64,000 bases of DNA from Paractinoplanes atraurantiacus (GCF_900215205.1 NZ_OBDY01000012.1:186001-250000); one strand, 5' to 3'; shown: positions 22,715 through 30,829, counted from the first letter of the stretch. Notes: a model not told the origin generated them from the letters alone. Translations and numbers: made by a program.

Positions 22715-24121
22715 TCAGGCAGTGGTCAGGTCGATCGTCCCCGGCGTCGCGAGAGCTGCTTCGATCCGCCTGCGGGACGCCTCATCCTGGCCGTAAATGC
22801 ACTTCGCGTAGACCCTCATCAGCACGTGCACGCTGTGTCCGGCCCACTCGGCGACCTGCGTCGCGGGAACGCCTGCGTTCAGCCAGAGCGACACGGCAGC
22901 GTGCCGCAGGTCGTAGGGGCGCTTCGCCAACGGCGACCGGAGTTGCGCGGGCGTGAGGGTGGCCTCTCGGGCGTCACGCCAAGCCTTGCCGTAGGAGTTA
23001 GCCGGGATGGGCTGGCCGAGCGTCGGCACGTACCGGCCGCCGGGTCCGCGCCGGGTGACGAACAGCCTGCCGTCCGGCGCAGGGGTGTACTCGGCGATGT
23101 GGTGGTCGAGCAGGGCGCACAGCGGCGGCGGGGCGGGCACCGGGCGCGTCGCTGTCTTCGCTCGGTGTTTGAGTCCGCGTCGCTCGATCGTGCCGTCGTC
23201 GTCGCCCCATCCGTGCCCGACCGCAACGGTCGAACCGGTGAGGTGAAGAACGCCCCACCCGCCCTCGACCTTGGGCCGCTCGTACTCGTCCTCCCGCAGG
23301 TTCAGGACTTCCTCGGGGCGTAGCGCGGCGTAGTACATGCAGCCGAAGAACGCCTCCAGCTCGGGCGCGCGATCACGGACGGCGGCTAGTAGCATGCGGG
23401 CCTGCGTCGGGTTGACCACGGCCTTACGGTCGACCTCGTCATCGTGCTTCGGGGCAACCCAGCTCACGAGGGACAGCGGGTGCACCTCCAGTAGGCGCAG
23501 CTCGACCGCATACTTGAGCGCACCGGAGAAGATCGCACGCTTGCGGGCGACGGTGCTCGCGGACGCGGCCCCGCCATCCTTCAGGAGCGCGATCGTGTCG
23601 AGAGCCTTCCTGATCAGGGCGGCGTCGACCAAAGCGGACAGATCAACGGTGTTGGACTTCAGCCACCGGACGGCGGCCGCAAGTTCGGCCGGCGGATCGC
23701 CCGCATCGCGGCGGGCCTTGTTGAACGACCAGCCGTAGAGGGCGGCACGGATCGCCGAGCCGCTCGGCGCTCCCCTGCTGGTCGAGAGAAGGGCCGGGGT
23801 GACGGTGGCGAGCGCCTCGGCGATGCCCTTCCGGTGCTTGGCCGAGGCGCGTGGCCACTTGACGTCGACGTAGGCGACCGCGTGGTCGTACCAGGAGCGG
23901 GCGACGCGGGCCATCGGCTCGGGCAGGCCGCACGTCTCGTCGAACGCGACGCCTTCCCGCTGGGCGACGACCAGCTTCGACCGGAAGCTGTCAGCCAGTG
24001 CTCGCGTGGCGAACGTGTCTCGGAACGGCTTTCCGGCAACGACCCACCGGACGGTGTAGGACTTGCCCTTGGCGAGGTTATTGATCAACACACTGTGGAC
24101 GCGGACGTCGAAGGTGCTCAT
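22715..24121 (-). CDS. int: Tyrosine-type site-specific integrase
   Basis: A 468-residue recombinase that catalyses tRNA-Tyr integration and, with Xis, excision. An N-terminal arm-binding domain (SYTVRWVVAGKPFRDTF) and SAM-like core-binding domain precede the catalytic domain. Catalytic residues appear as AALRPEEVLNL (Arg, about residue 265), LKHRAKTATR, YDLRHAAVS (His and Arg, about 405), WAGHSV (His) and RVYAKCI (nucleophile Tyr, about 435). It lies about 120 bp inside attL, reading toward it. Its start overlaps the xis stop by 4 bp. Confidence 0.95.
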   Translation of the reverse strand: MSTFDVRVHSVLINNLAKGKSYTVRWVVAGKPFRDTFATRALADSFRSKLVVAQREGVAFDETCGLPEPMARVARSWYDHAVAYVDVKWPRASAKHRKGIAEALATVTPALLSTSRGAPSGSAIRAALYGWSFNKARRDAGDPPAELAAAVRWLKSNTVDLSALVDAALIRKALDTIALLKDGGAASASTVARKRAIFSGALKYAVELRLLEVHPLSLVSWVAPKHDDEVDRKAVVNPTQARMLLAAVRDRAPELEAFFGCMYYAALRPEEVLNLREDEYERPKVEGGWGVLHLTGSTVAVGHGWGDDDGTIERRGLKHRAKTATRPVPAPPPLCALLDHHIAEYTPAPDGRLFVTRRGPGGRYVPTLGQPIPANSYGKAWRDAREATLTPAQLRSPLAKRPYDLRHAAVSLWLNAGVPATQVAEWAGHSVHVLMRVYAKCIYGQDEASRRRIEAALATPGTIDLTTA

Positions 24122-24306
24122 GCGGCTTGCGGCTCCTCACGGCTCGATAGCCAGGCGTCGAAGTCGGTGCGGCGTATGCGGAGCTGCCCGTTCGGCAGCT
24201 TGTAGGTGCGGGGTGCTTCGCCGAGGGCCTTCCAGCGGAAGAATGTCGACTTGGGGACGTCCAGCTCGGCGAGGAAGTCAGCAAGGGTGAGGAAGTTGCG
24301 TGCCAT
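24118..24306 (-). CDS. xis: Excisionase / MerR-like helix-turn-helix protein
   Basis: A 62-residue protein. MARNFLTLADFLAEL, then PKSTFFRWKALGEAP and LRIRRTDFDAWLSSRE form the compact winged helix typical of AICE excisionases (HTH_17 type). ATG at 24306 is preceded by GGGAGGCCGG. It is translationally coupled to int through an ATGA overlap. Such Xis proteins bend attachment-site DNA and bias Int to excision. Confidence 0.9.
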   Translation of the reverse strand: MARNFLTLADFLAELDVPKSTFFRWKALGEAPRTYKLPNGQLRIRRTDFDAWLSSREEPQAA

Positions 24307-24536
24307 CGGGTTCCGGCCTCCCTTGGCGAGGTGCGGGGACGCTGCTGAGTTGTGCGGAGACAGGCGTTTGAGGCTCTGGACGTATCCGGCAAGGGCGGGC
24401 GGGCCACGTCGACAGAGAGGCGTAGGGCGGCCCGCTGAGAGCCGCGCTGAGCCAAGATCTCGGCCACCCTGGTGTCTTTGTATGCGTCTGAGCTGAAACA
24501 GCCGCATAGCTCCCTGTTTCAGCATGTGCGGGCCGG
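24307..24536. promoter_or_regulatory. Gap upstream of xis with a GCTGAAACAG inverted repeat
   Basis: A 230-bp gene-free stretch between the replication genes and xis. It has a perfect 10-bp inverted repeat, GCTGAAACAG (24492-24501) and CTGTTTCAGC (24514-24523). The same 10-mer is the loop of the terminator at 22621-22630 and recurs inverted at 34037-34046 near attR. It is a likely protein-binding site controlling int/xis or acting in recombination. Confidence 0.55.
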
Positions 24537-25628
24537 TCATGGCCATAGCCCGGCTGTCCCCCGGGTGTCCCCCTCGTTTCCGCTGGTCAGAGCAGGTTGG
24601 GGGACAGCGGGGACACCGGGGACGCGGTACCGGCCGCCGGTATCGGCGGCGAGCTGCCCGTCGGCGAGCATCCGTTGGCAGGTCCGCTTGACGTTGTCGT
24701 ACGCGAGGCCGATCCCCTCGGCGATGACCTTGGGTGTGCTGCCCGGCGCGCCGCGCAGGAAGCGCAGGATGGTCGCGCGGGTTTCGCCGATCTGGTGGTC
24801 TTCGGCCGGGCCGTCGAGCATCTGCCACGCACCGATGGCGGGGTCGAAGCTCAGGGCGTACTCGTTCTCGTCGACGTCGCGGCCGGTCACGTGCAGCACG
24901 CCGTCGCCCTGGTTGCGTGCCCGCTTGAGGACGAGGGTCGCGTCGGCGGCCCCGGCGAGGCCGTTGGTGCCGGACACCTCGGTCAGGAAGTCGTCGGATC
25001 CGGCCTTGCGCACGTGGTGGACCAAGACGAACGCGACGCCGTAGTCGTCGGCGACCTTCTTCGCCCGGCCCACGGCCTTGTAGTCCGCATCGTAGGCCGA
25101 GTCGCCCGGCGCGGAGTTGCCGCGCAGCTTGGCGAACACGTCGATGATGACCATCCGCGCGTTCGGGTGGCGGTCGAGCCACGCGGCGATGGCCTGGTCG
25201 CCGCCCTGGGGCAGCGGCGGGCACTCGGTGGCCAGGGTCAGTCCGGCCGGGGCCTGGCGCTGGCCGAGGACCTTGCCGAGCCGCGATTGCAGCCGCCGGG
25301 CGGTGTCCTCCAGGGCGAGGTAGAGCACCGGGCCGGGCTCGACGGGGATCGAGCCGAATGCCCGGCCACCGAGGGCGACATCGACGCCGAGGCCGAGCGA
25401 CATCCAGGACTTGCCGACCTTGGGCGGCCCGCAGAGCAGGTTGACACCCTCGGACAGCACGCCGGGCACGGCCCACTTGGGCGGGGCGAACTCCATTGCC
25501 ATGATGTCGGTCGCGCTCCACGAGGTGCGGATGCGGGCGGGCCGTTCCTGCTCGGGTGAGAGGACCTCGGCGGCGGTGTCCGGTCCGGCTACGCGCAGGT
25601 TCGGCCGGTCGGCCGGCACGGCGCTCAT
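24537..25628 (-). CDS. RepA/DnaB-like AAA ATPase for element replication
   Basis: A 363-residue protein with Walker A GPPKVGKSW near residue 66, Walker B ARMVIIDVFAKLRG and the sensor region FVLVHHVRKAGSDDF. This is the pattern of AAA_25/RepA-like hexameric helicases. The C-terminal 60 residues form a winged-helix-like region (TPKVIAEGIGLAYDNVKRTC) that may bind the origin. It ends in a VPGVPAVPQPA tail encoded over the GTCCCC repeats. It overlaps the primase-polymerase stop by 4 bp. It probably unwinds the excised circle for replication. Confidence 0.85.
   Translation of the reverse strand: MSAVPADRPNLRVAGPDTAAEVLSPEQERPARIRTSWSATDIMAMEFAPPKWAVPGVLSEGVNLLCGPPKVGKSWMSLGLGVDVALGGRAFGSIPVEPGPVLYLALEDTARRLQSRLGKVLGQRQAPAGLTLATECPPLPQGGDQAIAAWLDRHPNARMVIIDVFAKLRGNSAPGDSAYDADYKAVGRAKKVADDYGVAFVLVHHVRKAGSDDFLTEVSGTNGLAGAADATLVLKRARNQGDGVLHVTGRDVDENEYALSFDPAIGAWQMLDGPAEDHQIGETRATILRFLRGAPGSTPKVIAEGIGLAYDNVKRTCQRMLADGQLAADTGGRYRVPGVPAVPQPALTSGNEGDTRGTAGLWP
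24553..24608. repeat. Inverted repeat GCTGTCCCCC ... GGGGGACAGC
   Basis: Arms at 24553-24562 and 24599-24608 lie within the 3' end of the ATPase gene. The same two 10-mers recur at 33976-33985 and 34011-34020 near attR. It is a candidate origin or regulatory site. Confidence 0.5.
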
Positions 25629-26854
25629 GCGGCCACCGTCCGAGGGCGCCGGGCACCGGCGGCGAGGCCGGAGCGGATCGTGCGCAGCGTCTCGAACCGG
25701 GTGAGGCCGATCGAGAGGGCGGCTTGTTCGAGCAAGTCGGCGGCCTGTTCGGCGGGCAGCGCTCCCCCAGCGGCGAGCTGGCCGAGGGCAACCGCGGAGA
25801 CGTAGAGCGTGTGGTTGCGCTCGCCCTCGGCGGCCCGGCGGAGGTGGTCGAGCTGGCGGCCGATCGCGGCGTCCAGGTAGGCCCCGGCCCGGCCGGTCGG
25901 CAGGTCGACCGAGACCGGGCGTTGCGGCGGCAGCGGCGCGGGTGCGAGGCGAGCGGCGAGCCAGCCGGGCAGCTCGGCGGGCGGCAGGTCACGGGCGACG
26001 GTGTACGGGCGTCCGGCGACGGTGCTTCCGGCCGCGACGACGTAGCCGCCGTGGGCGCGGGTGTCGACTAGCCAGCCGAGGCCGTTGCCGCGCTCCCCGG
26101 CCGTGTTGCGCAGGGCCGCACCGGCGGCCGGGTGCCGGAAGTAGAGGTGTGTGCCGCCCCGGCCGGTCGTGACGGTGTAGGTGCTCCGCACCTCGGCAGC
26201 GCCGTCCGCGTCGTGGCCGGAGCAGAGCAGGCCGAACACGTCCGATCCGTTGCGGCACAACGGATCCGACCACTCGGCGGGTGCGCTCTGCCCGTCCTTC
26301 GGCGTGTCCAGGTCGACGACGACTAGCCGGGACGGGCCGCAGGCGATGCCGACGCCGTAGGGCGTGCTGGCCCACCCGCGCCGGATCCGGTCGGGGTCGG
26401 TGGTGGCGCGGGCTTCCCACCCAGTGTGCCCGTCTCGGCAGCGCGGATCCGTGCGGGTGCAGGCGTCGGCCGGGTGGTCGGGGAAGGCGGGCCGCTTGTC
26501 GTCGGGCCGCAGCGGGAAGACGTGCCAGCCGCGCTCGGCGGCGGCGAGGGCCACGTCGCGCAGGGATCCGTTGTCGGGCATGGGTTCCGGCCTCCTGGTG
26601 TCGGGAGTGGACGGGAAGATTTCCGGTGAGGGCGGTGGAGCTCCACGGGTTCGGCGGGAAAATTTGCGGCCCGGCGCGGCCTCGGCGCACGCGGCGCAGT
26701 AGCGTGGCCTCTCCCACCGGGCGACCTGCAACGGCTCGCCGGAGACCGTGTCCTCGGCCGCGACGGTCCGGTCGCAGATGTGCGGGTACGGGCCATCGGC
26801 CGGCACGCGGCGGCCGAGGGCCTTGCTCGCGGCGATCCAATGCCCGCCGGTCAT
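25625..26854 (-). CDS. Bifunctional DNA primase/polymerase with a cysteine-containing N-terminal region
   Basis: The C-terminal 318 residues are a prim-pol domain: MPDNGSLRDVALAAAERGW, HVFPLRPDDKRPAF, the catalytic VVVDLDTPKDG and TGRGGTHLYFRHP, and a helical tail. The start is the open question. ATG at 26854 overlaps the previous stop (ATGA) and gives 409 residues with an extra region containing HICDRTV and RYCAACAEAAPG. ATG at 26581 has a good AGGAGG site and gives the canonical protein. The first 65 added codons have strong third-position G/C, so that part is coding; no stop separates it. It probably primes element replication together with the RepA-like ATPase. Confidence 0.82.
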   Translation of the reverse strand: MTGGHWIAASKALGRRVPADGPYPHICDRTVAAEDTVSGEPLQVARWERPRYCAACAEAAPGRKFSRRTRGAPPPSPEIFPSTPDTRRPEPMPDNGSLRDVALAAAERGWHVFPLRPDDKRPAFPDHPADACTRTDPRCRDGHTGWEARATTDPDRIRRGWASTPYGVGIACGPSRLVVVDLDTPKDGQSAPAEWSDPLCRNGSDVFGLLCSGHDADGAAEVRSTYTVTTGRGGTHLYFRHPAAGAALRNTAGERGNGLGWLVDTRAHGGYVVAAGSTVAGRPYTVARDLPPAELPGWLAARLAPAPLPPQRPVSVDLPTGRAGAYLDAAIGRQLDHLRRAAEGERNHTLYVSAVALGQLAAGGALPAEQAADLLEQAALSIGLTRFETLRTIRSGLAAGARRPRTVAA

Positions 26855-27222
26855 CGGCCCGGCCGCCCGTCGTGGCAGGTCAGGCACTCGCCGAGCGAGC
26901 GCGGGATGTAGTAGGGCCGAACCTGGCCGCAGGCCGGGCAGGTCCGCCGGGCGCGCAGCGCGGCCGAGATCGCGCGGCGTTGCGCTGGGCTGGCGGTGCG
27001 CTTCGGCCGGGCGAGGTCGAGCCGGTACAGGTAGGCGGCGCGGGTGCCGCCAACGCCGCGCCACAGGATCTGCGCGGCGATCGGCTGGCCACCGGGCCGT
27101 AGGCCGCGCGCCCGGAGCTGCCTGCGGGTGGCGTAGGCAGCCGGGGCACCTCCCCACCAGAAGGTAGGCAGGCCGTACCGGGTGCCCTCGGGATCCCAGT
27201 AGGCGGCCCGGACGCGCGACAT
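26851..27222 (-). CDS. RRQRL-motif zinc-binding protein
   Basis: A 123-residue protein recurrent in AICEs. It carries YGLPTFWWGGAPAAYATRRQLRARGL, with the RRQ-R-L signature, in adjoining parts. AYLYRLDLARPKRTASPAQ then precedes a zinc ribbon TCPACGQVRPYY ... GECLTCHDG. Role unknown; the zinc knuckle suggests nucleic-acid binding. Start ATG 27222 shares one base with the preceding stop (TGATG). The name rests on motif recognition, not a search. Confidence 0.75.
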   Translation of the reverse strand: MSRVRAAYWDPEGTRYGLPTFWWGGAPAAYATRRQLRARGLRPGGQPIAAQILWRGVGGTRAAYLYRLDLARPKRTASPAQRRAISAALRARRTCPACGQVRPYYIPRSLGECLTCHDGRPGR

Positions 27223-27560
27223 CAGACGGCCCCCCGGTCGATCGCGCGCCGCCCGGCCCGGGCGGGCAGCACGTGCGGCCGGGCGATGACCGCGTCGAGC
27301 AGGTCGCCGAGCAGCCGGAGCAGGGTGGCGAGCTGGGTCCGGGCGGTGTCCTCGCGTCGGCTGAGCGGGATCCGGATGTGCACCTCGGCGTACTCGACGT
27401 CCCCGGCGCGGACGCGGGTCACGACGGCCCGGCCGGTGCCGCGCGCGGTGACCTTGGCCGCCGAGCGGTGCTCGTTCAGGCCGCAGCGGTGGTCGCGGGC
27501 GCACCAGTCGGTGTGCGGCGTCTGGGTTCGGGTGAACCGGCCCATGGTCCGGGCGGCCAT
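27222..27560 (-). CDS. AICE hypothetical protein
   Basis: A 112-residue protein beginning MAARTMGRFTRTQTPHTDWC. It has an ARDHRCGLNEHRS segment, a beta-rich centre and an amphipathic C-terminal helix (ARTQLATLLRLLGDLLDAVI). It has two early cysteines (HTDWCARDHRCG) and histidines that could bind metal. Its stop and start each overlap a neighbour by one base, so it is part of a coupled string. No known family is recognised with certainty. Confidence 0.65.
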   Translation of the reverse strand: MAARTMGRFTRTQTPHTDWCARDHRCGLNEHRSAAKVTARGTGRAVVTRVRAGDVEYAEVHIRIPLSRREDTARTQLATLLRLLGDLLDAVIARPHVLPARAGRRAIDRGAV

Positions 27561-27808
27561 CAGCGGGCGTCCCTGCGGATGCCGGACAGGTGGTTGTAGA
27601 TCCAGCGCCCGGCACGCAGGCGGCGGCCGGTGCCGTCGCAGCGGCGGCAGAGGCGGAACGCGCGGCCGGACGGGGAGCGGCGCTTGCCGGTGCCGTCGCA
27701 CTTGCGGCACGCCTTGAACGGCCAGATCCAGCACGCGGCGGCGTAGCAGAGCGTGACGGCGGCGAGAGCCAGGGCGAGGGTTATAGCGGCGGTGACGTGG
27801 GGGTCCAC
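27560..27808 (-). CDS. Membrane-anchored double CxxCxGxG protein
   Basis: An 82-residue protein. A single hydrophobic helix (AAITLALALAAVTLCYAAACW) is followed by two DnaJ-like knuckles, CRKCDGTGKRR and CRRCDGTGRRL, and a basic tail. GTG at 27808 is chosen for the GGAGG five bases upstream; a GTG at 27844 would add 12 residues. It sits between tra and the replication genes. Function is unknown; it may be a spread or coupling accessory at the membrane. Confidence 0.65.
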   Translation of the reverse strand: MDPHVTAAITLALALAAVTLCYAAACWIWPFKACRKCDGTGKRRSPSGRAFRLCRRCDGTGRRLRAGRWIYNHLSGIRRDAR

Positions 27809-27857
27809 AGCAGCCTCCAGGGCCGGTTTTTGGGTGTGAGGCACCGTGAGCTGCTAT

Positions 27858-27937
27858 CCGCTAGCGGGCAGCTCAGAATCTTGATCGGGTGCTAGCGGGT
27901 CTGCTAGCGCTAGCAGGGGCCGGTGCTAGCGCTAGCA
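27858..27937. repeat. TGCTAGCG repeats downstream of tra: candidate clt transfer locus
   Basis: Five exact copies of the 8-mer TGCTAGCG (27890-27897, 27902-27909, 27908-27915 inverted, 27924-27931, 27930-27937 inverted) and one variant CGCTAGCG (27859-27866). The overlapping pairs form palindromes (CTGCTAGCGCTAGCAG). CTAG is otherwise rare in this GC-rich DNA. The cluster lies directly 3' of the translocase gene, where pSVH1-type plasmids carry 8-bp TraB recognition repeats. Confidence 0.65.
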
Positions 27938-27949
27938 GCCCTGGTGGGG

Positions 27950-30124
27950 TCAGTCGACGGAGCGCTTGCGGTCACGCTCCGCAATCGCGGTCAGGAGGTC
28001 GGCGTGGCGGATGCCGCGCCGGGTGACCGACTTGCCGTCGACGCGGCGGCCGACGTCGGCGACCTTGATCGCGGTGTGCGGCTTGAGCGCGGCCGTGAGC
28101 TGCGCGGCTTCCCAGCCCTCGTACGCGTCGGGCCGCAGCTCAGCCAGAGCGGCGCACAGGGTCTCGTTCCAGGCCGACTTGTCGCCCTCGGGCCACACCC
28201 GCGCCAGGTCGTCGAGCAGGGTGGACGCGGTCACCTCACGCTCGGCGGGGAAGGTCGGGATGTTGCCGGCCGCCGTGCGCAGCGCGACCGCGCGGGCCAC
28301 GATCCGCCCGGCGCTGATGCTGTTGACGTTGTAGGTCTTGCGGGCTCCCGGCGCGCCGAGGCCGCGTGCGATGCCCCACCCGGCGTCCTTGCCGGGCTCG
28401 AAGATGGTGGCGCGCAGGCCGAGCTTGTAGGCCGACGTGCCGAGGATCATGTCGTTGGCGACCTGGTCGAGCACGGACAGGCAGAACCGGGTGTTGACGT
28501 TGCGGGTGATGCCGGTCGGCAGGCTGTCCTTGTCCGGGATCTGCGTGCCTAGCAGCAGGATCACGCCGAGCGCCCGGCCGAGCTTGATGATTTTCTCCAG
28601 CTTTTCGCCAGCGGCCTTGCCGTACTTGCTGGTGATCAGCTCCTGGATCTCGTCGATGAACGCGACCAGCGGGTGCAGGCCAGAGCCCTTGAGCGAGGCG
28701 AGTTCGGGCGTGACCTTGTTGTCCGGGGCCTTGCCGAGCCGGGCATAATGGCCGATCTTCTTCGCCCGCTGCTGGCACTCGTCGTACAGCCAGTCGATGA
28801 ACGCGGCGGCCCGGGCGAGGGTGTCGTCGTCGAAGCCGCTGCCGTACTCGGCCATGACCGGCTCCAGCACGTTGAAGTCGCCGGTGCCCTTGAGTTCGTA
28901 GCCCCGGATCTCGGCGCGCGGGTCGAGCGCGGCGGCCAGCACCAGGTTGCGCAGCGCCACCGACTTACCCGAGCCCGGCTGACCGCCGATCAGGTAGTTG
29001 CGGAACATCAGCTCCGCGTCGATGCCGTCGAGCTTCGGCGTGGTCAGCCACGGGAACGACTTGAACAGGTCCACCCGGGCGTTCTCGGCCAGCAGCGCCC
29101 ACGGCGGCTGCTGCATCTGCGACGCCGGTTCGTAGCCGACCCACAGCGCCAGGCGACCGGTGTGCCCGGGCGCGACCTCGGGCCACACCTGGTCCATCGG
29201 CAGCCGCAGCGCCGACGCGAGGCGACCGCGCCGAGCGACCACCTCGGACGCCTCCACGCCGTACGGCAGGTCCACGATCGCGATGTGGCCGGGGCCGTCG
29301 CGGTGGATGTCGACCGGGAAGCTGATGGCCTTGGCGTCCTTGGCCACCGCCGAGTTGATGGCGGCCATCTGAAGCGAGGTCAGCGCGCGCCGGACAAGCT
29401 CGGCGGTGAGCTTGCGGTAGCGGGTGCCTTCCGACACGCGGTCGGTCAGCGGCTTGTCGGCCGGTCGGCCTCGGGTGGCCAGGAACGGCACCACAGCGGC
29501 CAGGGCCAGCCACCGCCACCACGCCGGGCCGAGGGCGAGCACCACCAGGCCGGTGATGATCAGGGCAGTAGCGAACGCCAGGACCCACCAGCGCCACGCG
29601 GTCTGCCGCTGGCGGCGGGCGTCGAGCTTGAGCCACACGTCAGCCTCGCCGCGCTGCGCGGCGGCCTGCCGAAGGTGCCAGTTGCCCTCCTCGGCGGTCG
29701 CCCAGTGCAGGGCCTGACCGAGCCCGCGGAACAGGCCGACCGGCGCCCACACGGCCGTCTTCGCCGCGTACTTCGGCGACCGGACCGCGTGATAGGCCAG
29801 CACGTACCCGGCGTCCTTGCTCTGGTGCTTGACGGCCGCTTTGAGGCCACGCCACGAGCGAGCCCAGTCCGCCAGGATCGGCCGGCGCTCTCGCTGCCGG
29901 AGCTGGACCTCGTGCGGGATGTCCTCGGCCATGTCGACCGGGCCGCCCTCGGCGGCCGGGCTGTCGTCGACGGTCTCAGCGTCGTCCTGGTCGTCGTCGA
30001 CCTCGGCCGGGGCCGTCTCGGCGGCCGCGCCGATCCGGCGGGTGCGGGCCTCGGTCAGGTCGACCACCTCGGCCTCGGCGACCTGGTCGACGTCGTAGGC
30101 GTCGTTCAGCGGATGGATGCTCAC
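27950..30124 (-). CDS. FtsK/SpoIIIE-type conjugative DNA translocase (TraB/TraSA-like)
   Basis: A 724-residue protein. It has an acidic N-terminal tail (about 90 residues), two hydrophobic helices (WWVLAFATALIITGLVVLAL, then LALAAVVPFLA) and an FtsK motor with Walker A GGQPGSGKSVALRN near residue 385 and Walker B LVAFIDEIQEL near 490. A C-terminal winged helix (KVADVGRRVDGKSVTRRG) corresponds to the gamma-type DNA-recognition domain. In Streptomyces plasmids such proteins alone pump double-stranded DNA into the recipient after binding clt repeats. Here the repeats lie just downstream. Confidence 0.92.
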   Translation of the reverse strand: MSIHPLNDAYDVDQVAEAEVVDLTEARTRRIGAAAETAPAEVDDDQDDAETVDDSPAAEGGPVDMAEDIPHEVQLRQRERRPILADWARSWRGLKAAVKHQSKDAGYVLAYHAVRSPKYAAKTAVWAPVGLFRGLGQALHWATAEEGNWHLRQAAAQRGEADVWLKLDARRQRQTAWRWWVLAFATALIITGLVVLALGPAWWRWLALAAVVPFLATRGRPADKPLTDRVSEGTRYRKLTAELVRRALTSLQMAAINSAVAKDAKAISFPVDIHRDGPGHIAIVDLPYGVEASEVVARRGRLASALRLPMDQVWPEVAPGHTGRLALWVGYEPASQMQQPPWALLAENARVDLFKSFPWLTTPKLDGIDAELMFRNYLIGGQPGSGKSVALRNLVLAAALDPRAEIRGYELKGTGDFNVLEPVMAEYGSGFDDDTLARAAAFIDWLYDECQQRAKKIGHYARLGKAPDNKVTPELASLKGSGLHPLVAFIDEIQELITSKYGKAAGEKLEKIIKLGRALGVILLLGTQIPDKDSLPTGITRNVNTRFCLSVLDQVANDMILGTSAYKLGLRATIFEPGKDAGWGIARGLGAPGARKTYNVNSISAGRIVARAVALRTAAGNIPTFPAEREVTASTLLDDLARVWPEGDKSAWNETLCAALAELRPDAYEGWEAAQLTAALKPHTAIKVADVGRRVDGKSVTRRGIRHADLLTAIAERDRKRSVD

Positions 30125-30453
30125 GGCTGGTCCTCCGTCCGGACGTTCGTGATCAGGGCGACGAACTTGCCGGGCCGGTTACCGGCGAGCCACGGCTCGA
30201 TGCGGGTCAAACCCAGCTCGGCGAGGCCCCGGTCGGCGGCGGCGAACTCGGCGTCCGTCGGGACCTCGTACTCGTCGAATCGGATGCCGAGGTCGACGTC
30301 GGCGGCGATCTGGCGCTGCGCGTAGTCGATGAAGAGCAGGAAGCCACCGCAGGCGGCCGGGGCGATGATGGCGCGCACCGGTGCGCCGTACGGCGAGGGA
30401 GTCGGCTTGTCGCGGCGGCCGGTGAGGAAGGCGAACAGGTTGCGGGGTCGCAT
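30121..30453 (-). CDS. AICE hypothetical protein
   Basis: A 110-residue protein: basic N-terminus (MRPRNLFAFLTGRRDKP), a small hydrophobic core (VRAIIAPAACGGFLLFIDYA) and an acidic/polar C-terminal half. It overlaps tra by 4 bp and is almost certainly cotranscribed with it. No known motif; possibly a transfer accessory. Confidence 0.65.
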   Translation of the reverse strand: MRPRNLFAFLTGRRDKPTPSPYGAPVRAIIAPAACGGFLLFIDYAQRQIAADVDLGIRFDEYEVPTDAEFAAADRGLAELGLTRIEPWLAGNRPGKFVALITNVRTEDQP

Positions 30454-30469
30454 CAGGATCTCCGTTCGG

Positions 30470-30677
30470 TCAGGCGATCACGAGGGCGGCGACGAACAGG
30501 AACAGGTAGTGGAAGGACTGATCGAGGGCGTACGAACCGGTGCCGATCGACGGGTTGTCGTCGCGGCCCGGCCGAGGGCAACCGAGCACGTAGAACCGGC
30601 CCGCGCCGAGCAGGTCGGCGAGGCGCTTGAGCGGCGAATACGGCGGCGAACGTGGCCGCGTGGTCGGCGGCGGTCAT
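30470..30677 (-). pseudogene. Small membrane protein gene with an apparent frameshift
   Basis: The ATG at 30677 overlaps the previous stop (ATGA) and starts MTAADHAATFAAVFAA with strong third-position G/C. Around 30625-30640 the coding signal moves to the +1 frame, which reads LKRLADLLGAGRFYVLG, then DDNPSIGTGSYALDQSF and HYLFLFVAALVIA and ends at 30470. Staying in the first frame gives an Arg/Pro-rich tail to 30453 instead. The second frame has no start of its own near the front. A one-base indel, real or from sequencing, is the simplest reading; programmed +1 shifting is less likely. Confidence 0.5.
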
Positions 30678-30829
30678 CGCTTGCTCCCGATCGAGCGGCG
30701 GTCGCGGCCAGCGGCAGCGGCGGCGCGCTGCCGCTGCGCGTCGGCGGCGCGGGCGGCGTCCTGAGCGGCCTTGATGTCCTGTGCGCTGCGCTCGGCCTTG
30801 TTGCCCGGGCCGAAGAGACTGCTTGCCAT
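30674..30829 (-). CDS. Small basic AICE protein (51 aa)
   Basis: A 51-residue product: MASSLFGPGNKAERSAQ, then an alanine/arginine helix (AAQDAARAADAQRQRAAAA) and a basic end GRDRRSIGSKR. Its start is at 30829 with GGAGAGC upstream and its stop overlaps the next start. It has coiled-coil or nucleic-acid-binding character; no family assigned. Confidence 0.6.
   Translation of the reverse strand: MASSLFGPGNKAERSAQDIKAAQDAARAADAQRQRAAAAAGRDRRSIGSKR

Noticed and set aside
27858..27937. CRISPR-like or iteron-type replication array
   Set aside because: The repeats are 8-mers, partly overlapping and palindromic, without regular spacers, and lie next to tra rather than the replication genes. A transfer locus or operator fits better.
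30453..30677. A 74-residue Arg/Pro-rich protein in the ATG frame
   Set aside because: Its second half looks like out-of-frame translation; coding bias and a membrane-protein sequence lie in the +1 frame, so it was listed as a frameshifted gene.
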